From: SpSt-539 sp964549445
GTDB taxonomy: Bacteria; Planctomycetota; Phycisphaerae; UBA1845; UTPLA1
DNA length: 64,000 nt
NCBI GenBank assembly: GCA_964549445.1
Contig: CAZJVS010000022.1
Location: 1 to 64,000 of the forward strand
Direction: 5' to 3'
The notes under the pieces were generated by a model. The model saw nothing but the letters and a program-made list of their open reading frames with translations. It had not been told where the DNA came from and made no database searches. This document shows positions 1 through 8,200 of this stretch, in pieces. Each line of letters begins with the position of its first letter. The stretch's first letter is position 1. The position numbers and the translations under genes are program-made.

Positions 1-160
1 GTGAGTTCCAGTAGGCGGCGGCTGAGGCGGCGGCGATGAGGAGGGCGATGAGCCATTTGTAGATGGGCTTGAGCGGGGCGGTGGGGAGGAGCTGAGATGA
101 GAGTGAGAGAGAATCGCTCGCGGGTTGGTGGCGATCGGCGGCGTGCTTGCGTCGGCCCAT
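1..160 (-). CDS. N-terminus of a putative membrane protein, cut by the window edge
   Basis: Reading the minus strand from an ATG at 160-158 gives 53 open codons to the left edge. The product has a basic start (MGRRKH), a Ser/Leu-rich stretch, and then a hydrophobic segment (YKWLIALLIAAASAAAYW) that looks like a first transmembrane helix with a positively charged cytoplasmic side. The competing frames here have no protein-like composition. No clear ribosome-binding site precedes the ATG, and the rest of the gene is outside the window, so function is unknown. Confidence 0.45.
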   Translation of the reverse strand, partial: MGRRKHAADRHQPASDSLSLSSQLLPTAPLKPIYKWLIALLIAAASAAAYWNS

Positions 161-772
161 GGGGGGCCATTGTCGGGGGAAGGGTGGGGATGTCGAGGGC
201 GAAAGGAGAAACGCCAAAACGCAGAAATGCCAAGTATCGGAAATCGGGAACCCGCTTGCTGGCACGCGCGGCTCGTATGGCGGGCGGGCCGCACGAACTT
301 TTGTGCGGCATTGAGCGAGATTGAGGGGCAATCGCCAGCGGGTGGCAGTTGGCGACGCCAAGCAGCGTGGCGGGGTAGCGAAACGCCAAATCGTAGCCGG
401 CGGGGCACGAAGGCACGGAGTGGATGAGCGAGAGGGCGGGGCGTGGCGTGTCTTGGGCGGTGGGTGGTTGGGGGCTCATTTTGACCTCCTGCCTTCTTTT
501 TTTGCTGGGATTAGACGGGATTAGATGGGACGATTTTCAGTCCTAGTTGAAAAGTGGTCGCCGTTTTCTGTGCCTGTTGACACGCCGGGAACACTTCGTG
601 TTCGGGAGCGGCTACGCCGCCCGGCGCGTCAATGGCAGGGCGCAGTTTCTCCGTGGCCGCGTGGGGCCCGCTGTACGCGGTGGCCGTGGTGCGGCTGCTT
701 CATTTATCGGTGCGAGGCGTATGGGCGCTCGCTCTGTCTGTAGTAAAGAGTGGCCGGCGTGCCACATCCTCT

Positions 773-842
773 GATTGCGGATTGCGGATTGCGGATTGCG
801 GATTGCGGATTGCGGATTGGGGATTGCGGATTGGGGATTGCA
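773..842. repeat. Tandem 7-mer repeat (GATTGCG)n
   Basis: Ten consecutive heptamers starting at 773: units 1-6 and 8 are GATTGCG, units 7 and 9 are GATTGGG, and the last is GATTGCA. The array is uninterrupted and lies in non-coding DNA. Seven is not a multiple of three, and no gene spans it, so it is probably a simple-sequence microsatellite rather than coding. Confidence 0.95.
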
Positions 843-1494
843 GGTAGAATCGAGAGGCACGGAGGCACGGAGGACGGCGGGCGTGGGCGGGGAATCGACA
901 GTCAACAGTCGAAAAGTCAACGGTCAATTCCGAGGCGTATTTGACGATACTGGGGGCTTAGTGGACTCTAAATATCATTCACTGACATGGAATGGACTAT
1001 CGATCGGCCGGGCTGAAAAGGGTCAACGTTGGGGCGGGGTGTCGGCGGTGTTGATGGCGGTGGACGATGTGGACGTTGTGGACACGGTGGACTGGGACTT
1101 GCAAGGGAAGGGACGATGGGGCGGTATGGGGCAGATCGGGCTAGATTGTCGATTGTGCGGTTTGGGGAAGGCGCGTTTTGAGATACTACGGGGGTCGTGG
1201 ACCTGGAATGTCCTGCGCGGACATGGACTTTGGTGTGGTTTGGGGCGGCGGGCGGGATACGGGAAGGGATTCCCGGGTGGGTGGGGAACCAACGGGGCAT
1301 CGGGAGCGAAAACGCACGGGCAAATCCCGGCGGGCCGGAACCCATGCCACCCCAAGAGTTGGCTTGTCCCGGGCACCCCGCGCCGATTGAGTCTTCGGTG
1401 GCCGTGCGGCGGTTGGCGCAGGCGGGACGGGTGAAACGCACGGGCCGAAAGCTGGGGCGCCCAAACTTGCCTTGACCGGCGTAGTCCGCTTCAC

Positions 1495-1546
1495 GAAACA
1501 GGTGACTGTCCCTCAGGACCGAAACAGGTGACTGTCCCTCAGGACC
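1495..1546. repeat. Perfect 26-bp tandem duplication
   Basis: Two adjacent identical 26-bp units, 1495-1520 and 1521-1546, each beginning GAAACAGGTGACTGTCCC. The core resembles REP-like extragenic motifs that often sit near REP-associated transposases, but no such transposase is visible here, so that link is only a suggestion. Confidence 0.9.
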
Positions 1547-1582
1547 GAACGGATTCTCAATCACAAACCCGTGCGGCATTCA

Positions 1583-1663
1583 ACCGTTGGGTTACGAACC
1601 CGCGCCAAGTTCTTCGGCGATGCACGATTGCCCCCACCCCGTTCGGCTCAGTAACCCAACGGT
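1583..1663. repeat. 13-bp perfect inverted repeat with 55-nt spacer
   Basis: ACCGTTGGGTTAC at 1583-1595 is the exact reverse complement of 1651-1663. The arms enclose 55 nt with no coding potential. It could be a hairpin at the 3' side of the minus-strand gene that stops at 1800, or a remnant of a small mobile repeat. Confidence 0.7.
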
Positions 1664-1799
1664 CAATTCAAATGGCATGAGAACTGAACTTCCTTTGTGC
1701 AGACGTTGGCTTTCCCGTGTCCTGCGGTGCGCCCCCCCAAAGTGGCAAACGAACGCCCGCAGCGTTGGCGGGACACCAATCCATCATGTCGCTTTCGAA

Positions 1800-2699
1800 C
1801 TACGGAGCTTTCCAAAGGGGATCGCCCCGCTCATTCGTCAGCGCGATCATGGGACCCGAGCCGTCGAGCGCAAACATTCCACGAACGCGCCCCCCGTCAG
1901 TAAGAGAAAAAGCGCCTGTCTGACGGACTCCACTGATGTCCAGCGCCATCATGATGCCCTGTCCCATTCCGCGAACATCCGTGATCCCTATAATGCCGCC
2001 AGTTTTCGTCAATTGAACCGATGCCGTCTGAAGCGTATCAAGGTTTGCAAGAAAAAGAGAGGGTACACCATTCTTCACGCCGAGACCGCACTTTGGTGCC
2101 AAGCCGCGAACCGCAGCACGCGCCGCTGCTAGGCTCTTTTCGGTTTCCGAGGGTCCCGGTCGCGTGGTAGCCATCGACTGAATCGTTTGGATTGCGGTCG
2201 GTGCGTATTCGTGTGCGACACTGGAATCTGTCATGTCCAGCGCCGGCTCACCGTCGGGTCTGACCGCGAGTTCCATCCGGCCCTTGAGCATTGCGGGAGC
2301 GTTGAACGGTCCCTCAAGCCGTAGAATCGATCCCTTCGAACGGTCTAGTCCAAGTTCGACGATGGGTTGCATCGCGCCTAGGTCTTCGTCATTCTTCCCA
2401 AGCCACAGGGGTTCGTGCTTCCAATACATGGCGAGCCGAGCACCTTCTTCAGTTGTCCCGAGTTCGGCCCGCATCGCTCCGTTCATGTCGACAAGAATGA
2501 ATCTCTTGGCAACCACGCTGTCCGCCACAGAAGCACTCGGGCGGGAAGACTGGCCCATCAGCACCCATAGACTGCACGCAACACCGATAAGTACCATCGC
2601 TTCCCATTTGGTGCGACGGACCCGCCGTGCGAGGGCCGCGTTCTGGCGCTCCAAGTCTTCAATTCGCTGTTCGAGCGTGTCGAGAAACAATTCGTGCAT
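1800..2699 (-). CDS. Hypothetical membrane-anchored protein with coiled-coil start
   Basis: 299 aa when started at the ATG 2699-2697, which follows an AAGGGA ribosome-binding site at 8-nt spacing; a longer reading from 2738 lacks one. The N-terminus forms an amphipathic coiled coil (LEQRIEDLERQNAALARRVRR), then one hydrophobic helix (about residues 33-47), then an exported-looking domain. That domain reads like repeated 'attribute' statements (FILVDMNGAMRAELG, LRLEGPF, ISGVRQTGAFSL, ALTNERGDPLW). I do not recognise the family. The topology suggests a single-pass inner-membrane protein with an external beta-rich domain. It sits alone, with no same-strand partner nearby. Confidence 0.8.
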   Translation of the reverse strand: MHELFLDTLEQRIEDLERQNAALARRVRRTKWEAMVLIGVACSLWVLMGQSSRPSASVADSVVAKRFILVDMNGAMRAELGTTEEGARLAMYWKHEPLWLGKNDEDLGAMQPIVELGLDRSKGSILRLEGPFNAPAMLKGRMELAVRPDGEPALDMTDSSVAHEYAPTAIQTIQSMATTRPGPSETEKSLAAARAAVRGLAPKCGLGVKNGVPSLFLANLDTLQTASVQLTKTGGIIGITDVRGMGQGIMMALDISGVRQTGAFSLTDGGRVRGMFALDGSGPMIALTNERGDPLWKAP

Positions 2700-2888
2700 G
2701 AGTTCATTCCCTTGGATTCGTGTCTGACGAGTCGTCAATTCCGCGCCGCCAATGCGAGTTTCGGACCCTGATTCTCAGCCACTGCGCTTGTACCCGCAAG
2801 ACGCGGAAACACCGATGCCCCCAAAAAAATGATCTGGGGGTTATTAGAGTCTCAGCGGCTCCGGGCGGGCGGGAGATTTTCGCGGGCG

Positions 2889-3716
2889 TTATTTCAGGAA
2901 GATTTGCTTGATGGCGTGGAGGGAGGTCTGGCGGCCGGCCTGGGCGATGCTGCGGGTGAGGGGGATTTCCTTGGGGCAGACTTTGACGCAGTTCTGGGCG
3001 TTGCCGCAGTCGGTGATTCCGCCGGGGGCCATCAGGGCTTCGAGGCGTTCGCGTTTCGTCAGTTTTCCGATGGGGTGGGTATTGAAGAGGACGGCCTGAG
3101 AGATGGCGGCCGCGCCGAGGAATGCACCCTCGTGGGCGTCGGATTTTCGCTCAGCGAAGTCGGGATCGGATTCGCCGGCGTCGCGGAGAACCTCAATCTG
3201 TTCGTACTGGGGACAGACCTCGAGGCAGCAGCCGCAGGTCATGCATCGCGAGAGGGGGTACATCTCGTCCTGGTCGTCGGCGGAATAGCGCGGACCGGGG
3301 CCCTGGTCGTGGTAGCCGGCGACGGGGATCCAGGCGTGGACTTTTTTGAGGGAGTTGAACATCCGCGAGCGATCAACGGCAAGGTCGCGGATGACGGGGA
3401 ACTTGCTCATGGGCTCGAGGACGATTTCGTCGGACTCTTTGATGAGATTGTCGACGAGCGCCGTACAGGATTGCTGCACGCGGCCGTTGATGTTCATGGT
3501 GCAGGCGCCGCAAACCTCTTCGAGGCAGTTGCAATCCCAGACGACGGGCGTGGTCTGGACGCCGTAGGCCGTGACCGGGCGGGCGGCGATGGCCTGCAGG
3601 CACGAAATGACATTCATTTGCGGCTGGTAGGGGACGTCGAAACGTTCCCAATATCGCGGCGTTCCGGGGCGATCCTGTCGGGCGATGCGAAGGTGAATGA
3701 GGCCGTTGTCGGTCAT
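2889..3716 (-). CDS. sdhB: Succinate dehydrogenase/fumarate reductase iron-sulfur subunit
   Basis: 275 aa, close to the usual SdhB length. It transfers electrons from the flavoprotein subunit to quinone through three Fe-S clusters at the inner face of the membrane. The plant-type [2Fe-2S] domain shows CNCLEEVCGAC followed by a later Cys (QQSC). The C-terminal ferredoxin domain shows CMTCGCCLEVCP and CVKVCP with an upstream Cys (CGNAQNC), matching the [4Fe-4S] and [3Fe-4S] ligands of the family. The start ATG is preceded by AAGGAG at longer than normal spacing. No sdhA or sdhC lies in the flanking sequence, so the rest of complex II must be encoded elsewhere. Confidence 0.93.
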   Translation of the reverse strand: MTDNGLIHLRIARQDRPGTPRYWERFDVPYQPQMNVISCLQAIAARPVTAYGVQTTPVVWDCNCLEEVCGACTMNINGRVQQSCTALVDNLIKESDEIVLEPMSKFPVIRDLAVDRSRMFNSLKKVHAWIPVAGYHDQGPGPRYSADDQDEMYPLSRCMTCGCCLEVCPQYEQIEVLRDAGESDPDFAERKSDAHEGAFLGAAAISQAVLFNTHPIGKLTKRERLEALMAPGGITDCGNAQNCVKVCPKEIPLTRSIAQAGRQTSLHAIKQIFLK

Positions 3717-3747
3717 CTCGGTCCGGGCTCCTTATCGGGAATCGATT

Positions 3748-4743
3748 CTAGGGGGCGTTGCCCGTGGCCGCCAGCGCTGCTTCGGCATCTTCGTCGGGCG
3801 GCGGCGGGGCGTGTTTACGCGGCGCGTCGTCGCGGAGGCGGTTCTGTGTCGAGAGCATCAGCGCGGCGCCGACGACAGCGAAGGAACCGCAAAGCCATTG
3901 TCCGAGCGTGAGCTTCTCTCGAAAGATAAAGAAGGAGGCCACGGCGGTGAAAAAGGGCATCAGGAGCATGACGCCGCCGCTGATGGAGACCCCGAGCCGG
4001 GCGAGGGCCGCGTAGTAGAACACGTGAGCAATGCCAATTCCGATGAATGAGGACGCGGTTAGGAGCGCGAAACGTGGCGCTCCGAGGCTCAGCGCGTCGG
4101 CGCCGTGATTGCGGCCGAAAATCAGCATCAGGGTAATCAGGACGACGGCGGTCTGTTGGCTGATGATGGCGAAAGAGAGGGCGGAGTTGATGCCGTGCAT
4201 GTTGCGTCGGACGGCGACGCCGTAACCGGCGAAGAACGCGCCTGAAATGATGCTGTACAGGACGCCGCGCGCGGTTCCGCCGGTCGGCCAGCCGGGGCCG
4301 AAGGCGACCGTGCCAACGGAGCCGAGCATGACGATGAAAACTCCGAACCAAAAGACCGGTGACCGCAACACGCCGCGCTCGGCGGGAAAGAGCAGCCACG
4401 CGCCAAGCGTGACAAAGACGATCTGCGAGCGAAGCAGGAACGCGAAGAAGCCGGGATCGATGTAGTAGGGGGCCAAGGCATAGAGGACCTGTCCTGTGAC
4501 GTTGAATGCAGTCGGTAATAGCGCCGCGGTCCAAAGCCGGGACGGGGCCTTACGACGAACGATCGCCGCAACCAGAAACGGGGTCCAGAACAATGCGGCG
4601 ATACCGTAGCGCCAGCCGTTCGCGGTCCAGGCGTCGATGTAGTCTCGGAAGTAGCGGAGGAAGAGCGGCGCGGAGGCCCACCCGAAGAGCGTAAGGAGGA
4701 TGAAGAGCACGCCGGAGAGAGAGCGGTGGGATTGGCGATCCAT
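3748..4743 (-). CDS. EamA/DMT-family transporter
   Basis: 331 aa from the ATG at 4743-4741. An upstream extension of 113 codons has no membrane or protein-like character and is rejected. About ten hydrophobic helices in two five-helix halves are visible, with the second half containing the family's typical pattern of gene-duplicated segments (ISGAFFAGYGVAVRR, IGIAHVFYYAALARLG). The family exports or imports small metabolites such as amino acids, but the substrate cannot be read from sequence. The tail is charged and proline-rich. It lies 31 bp from sdhB on the same strand; a functional link is not implied. Confidence 0.85.
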   Translation of the reverse strand: MDRQSHRSLSGVLFILLTLFGWASAPLFLRYFRDYIDAWTANGWRYGIAALFWTPFLVAAIVRRKAPSRLWTAALLPTAFNVTGQVLYALAPYYIDPGFFAFLLRSQIVFVTLGAWLLFPAERGVLRSPVFWFGVFIVMLGSVGTVAFGPGWPTGGTARGVLYSIISGAFFAGYGVAVRRNMHGINSALSFAIISQQTAVVLITLMLIFGRNHGADALSLGAPRFALLTASSFIGIGIAHVFYYAALARLGVSISGGVMLLMPFFTAVASFFIFREKLTLGQWLCGSFAVVGAALMLSTQNRLRDDAPRKHAPPPPDEDAEAALAATGNAP

Positions 4744-5297
4744 CGGTTCGATTCTAACGGCTGCCGCGCGGCGAGCGCGTTGTCGCGAGATTGGCGTTAC
4801 GCAGGGAAGCCGTCGAATGCGCGGGTCTCGGCATTGCATCGGCAGCAGACGCGATCTGCCGGGTGAAGTCCATTCGTTTTTCGACGCATCCAGATACGGT
4901 ACGCCTCGTAGATTGATGTGGACCAGAGACGATTTCATGTCGCCGTGAAAGGCACCGTTCCCGGCGCGTTCGCGCTTATGGGACGGTGCTCGACGTGTGA
5001 GACATCTGTCACCCGTTAGAGTGTGTTCTCGGCCTGTGAACGGTGCTCCAAAATGCGTGTTGACATTTGAAGAAGTCGGCATTTACACTAGGTATTGCTC
5101 GCCTCGCAGGAGATGTATGATCGCCCTTACGGGCTAGGCTGTCCGGCACAACACTCTCGGTCGCCGAGTAGTCCGTTAGGGCTAGTTAGCCCTCGATCTG
5201 GCGAGGGGGGAATCAAGGTACAGAGGAGTCGACGGGTCCAGGCGGGGTGAGGGTGTCTCCCCATCGCCGGCTCGTTCGGAAAGCACGGGGAAGTGGC
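4744..5297. other. Intergenic region with promoter and long structured leader
   Basis: This 554-bp gap separates the divergent transporter gene and the vWA/TSP3 gene. It holds the promoter annotated at 5060-5089 and a leader of roughly 200 nt. The leader contains short hairpins, for example AGGGCT-AGTT-AGCCCT at 5178-5193 and nearby self-complementary CTCG/CGAG pairs. No known riboswitch class is recognisable, and no gene is supported. Confidence 0.55.
5060..5089 (+). promoter_or_regulatory. Sigma70-like promoter of the vWA/TSP3 gene
   Basis: TTGACA (5060-5065), an 18-nt spacer, then TACACT (5084-5089). A downstream GCTCGCCTCGCA element follows about 8 nt later. The same layout with TAGACT and the same downstream element precedes the HYR gene at 10908, which supports it as a real, shared promoter. 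Confidence 0.6.
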
Positions 5298-8200
5298 ATG
5301 AATAGCAAGCGTAATCTCGTCGTTCGGACTTTCTTCTGCCTGTGTACCGCCGTCGCCGTCTTCGGTTTCGGAGCGGAACGAGCGCAGGCCGCGCGCGTCG
5401 TCAACTCGATTCAGTTGAACGGCGGCACGGCGTGGCAATTTAACAACGCCGGCGGCGTCACGGTGACCGGTGCGACTGCCAGCGTCGAGCTGGGGCAGAC
5501 CGTCAGCGTGACGATGACCGTCACGACCGATGGCAACGGCTCGGCCGACGATTGGGATTCCGCCGGCTGGCAGGTCGGAGGGACGATCGCGCTTCCGCTC
5601 GCCAATTGCGCCGATACGCCGAATCACAATGGCGACGGCGTCTACGTGGAGACGTTTAACATTACGCCTCCGGCGGTTCCGGGAACGTACAGCGCGGGAT
5701 TCGCGGCGTACGACGGCGACAGCTGTTCAGCAGGTGGTCCGAGTCCGCTGGTCACGCTGCTGAATTCCATTACGGTCAATGCGCCGACGCGCGTCATCAC
5801 GTCAATTTCGCTCAACGGCGGATCACCGTGGCAGTTCAATAGCAGCGGCGCCGTCGTCACGACCGGTGCGGGCGTGACGGTTGCACCGGGCGCTTCGATC
5901 AACGTTTCGATGACGGTCCAGACGACCGGCGCCGGCGATGCCGACGACTGGGAGTCTTCCGGCTGGCGTATTTCGAACAACGGCGCGGATCCGCTCACGT
6001 GCGCCGACACGGCGAACTTCACATCGGCCGGAGCGCACAACACTTCTTTCAGCGTCACCGCGCCGGCTTCGATCGGCATTTTCGCGTCGGCATTCCGTGC
6101 CCACGATGGCAATGCGTGTAGCGCGGTCGGCCCAAGCTTGCTCGTGTCGTTGCCTTCGTCGGTGACGGTGACGAACAATCCGCCGCTCGGCCAGGGCTGC
6201 GGACTTGACGTGGTTCTGCTGATCGACGTTTCGGGCAGTATTGACAATGCCGAACTGGTCCAGGAGCGGAACGCGGCGAAGGCATTCGTCAACGCCTTGT
6301 TGCCTGCGACGCCGAGCCAGATCGCGCTCGTCAGTTTTGCAACGAGCGCGACGACGGTGTCGGGTCTTTCGGGCAACGCGACGACGCTCAATAACCTGAT
6401 CGATGGCATTGACGGCGACGGTGATACGAACTGGTCGGCGGCGATCAATGCGGGCCGGGCGATTCTCGAGGGCGGGACGGACCGGCCGGACGGCGACCAC
6501 CCCGATCTGATTGTGCTGATTACGGACGGCGATCCGACGGAGCCGGGGACGAACGCGCAGGCGCTCGCGGCGGCCGTTACTTCGGCCAATGCAGCGAAGA
6601 CATCGTCGGCGACCGCGCCGATCCGAGTGGTGACGGTCGGAATCGGTCTGAGCGGCGCGACGTCGCTGTCGAATCTCCAGGCCGTTTCCGGCCCGATCGT
6701 CTCTCCGCCGGCTCCGGTGGACGGAAATACGGATGTTATCACAAGCGATTTCGGGACGCTGGGCACGGCGCTGAGCCAACTGGCGGTTGCGCTGTGCGGC
6801 GGAACCATCACGGTTCAGAAAGTTGTCGATCTTAACGGCGACTTGAACAACAACCCGCCGGGCGATCAGATCGTGGTGGGGTCGCAGGTGACGGGTTGGA
6901 CTTACACGCCGCAAGTGACAAACGGAACGTCGAATCCGCCGAGCGGAGCGACGGACGGCAACGGGGCACGGAACTTCGAGATCGACATTAACGTCGGTCA
7001 GCCGTCGGCGACGGTGAACATCACCGAGACGGTGAAGTGCGGTTACGATCTGATCGGCGCGACCTGTACGGGGGCGGCGAACAACGGCGCGTTCAACAAC
7101 GGAACGGACAGCATCAACGGCATCGTGATTGATCGGCTCAATATCGTCACGTGTACGTTCATCAACACGCCGACCAGCGGCGACTGCAATTCGAACGGCG
7201 TGCCCGACGGCTGCGATCCGAATCCGGACGGCGACGGCATTCCGGATGCGTGCGACAACTGTCCGCTGATTGCCAATCCGAACCAGGCCGATGCGGACAG
7301 CGACGGCCGAGGCGATGCGTGCGACAACTGTCCGTCGGTTTCCAATCCGAACCAAGCGGACGCGGACAGCGATGGCCGAGGCGACGCGTGCGACAACTGC
7401 CCGCTGATCGCCAATCCAAATCAGGCCGACGCAGATAGCGATGGTCGCGGCGACGCGTGCGATAACTGTCCGGCGGCTGCGAACCCGAACCAGGCGGATG
7501 CGGACACGGACGGTCGCGGCGACGCGTGCGACAATTGTCCGGCCATCTCCAATCCGAACCAGGCGGACGCGGACAGCGACGGTCGTGGCGACGCGTGCGA
7601 CAATTGTCCGGCCATCTCCAATCCGAACCAGACGGACGCGGATAGCGACGGTCGCGGTGACGCGTGCGATAACTGCCCGGCAATTGCGAATCCGAACCAG
7701 GCGGACGCCGACAGCGACGGCCGGGGTGACGCGTGCGACAACTGTCCGGCGAGTTCGAACCCGAACCAGGCGGACGCGGACAGCGATGGCCGTGGCGACG
7801 CCTGTGACAACTGTCCGAGCGTAATCAATCCGGATCAGGCGGACGCGGACAGCGACGGGCGCGGCGACGCGTGCGACAACTGTCCGGCGAATTCGAACGC
7901 CGACCAGGCCGATGCGGACACGGACGGCCGCGGCGATGCGTGTGACAACTGTCCAAGTGTTGCGAACCCGAATCAGGCGGACGCCGACAGCGATGGCCGT
8001 GGTGATGCGTGCGACAACTGTCCGGGCACGGCCAACCCGAGCCAGGCGGATGCCGACTCGGACGGCGTTGGCAACGAGTGCGACAACTGCCCGAGCGTTT
8101 CGAATCCGAGCCAGACCGACACCGACACGGATGGCATTGGTGATGCGTGCGATCCGTGTCCGGGCACGGCGGTCGGCGGCGGCGCCGACAGCGATGGCGA

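Larger units (their letters stand above)
161..1799. other. Gene-poor, repeat-bearing intergenic stretch
   Basis: I see no convincing gene in this 1.6-kb stretch. Open frames exist on both strands because of the high GC, but they are compositionally odd and mutually overlapping. It contains a 7-bp tandem array (773-842), a 26-bp perfect tandem duplication (1495-1546), a 13-bp inverted repeat (1583-1595 with 1651-1663) and short G-rich motifs such as GGCACGGAG, repeated in direct orientation. A 5'-gene-start-like element at about 463-510 recurs near 35717-35762. Confidence 0.6.

Noticed and set aside
773..842. Possible CRISPR array
   Set aside because: The units are 7 bp and contiguous with no spacers; no cas genes.
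775..1434. 219-codon plus-strand frame through the 7-mer array
   Set aside because: Its first third is the simple repeat, and the rest is Gly/Trp/Arg-rich with no known motif.
1583..1663. Integron attC-like site (GTTGGGT ... ACCCAAC)
   Set aside because: The core motifs occur in the reverse order to attC (RYYYAAC first, GTTRRRY last), and no integrase or cassettes are present.
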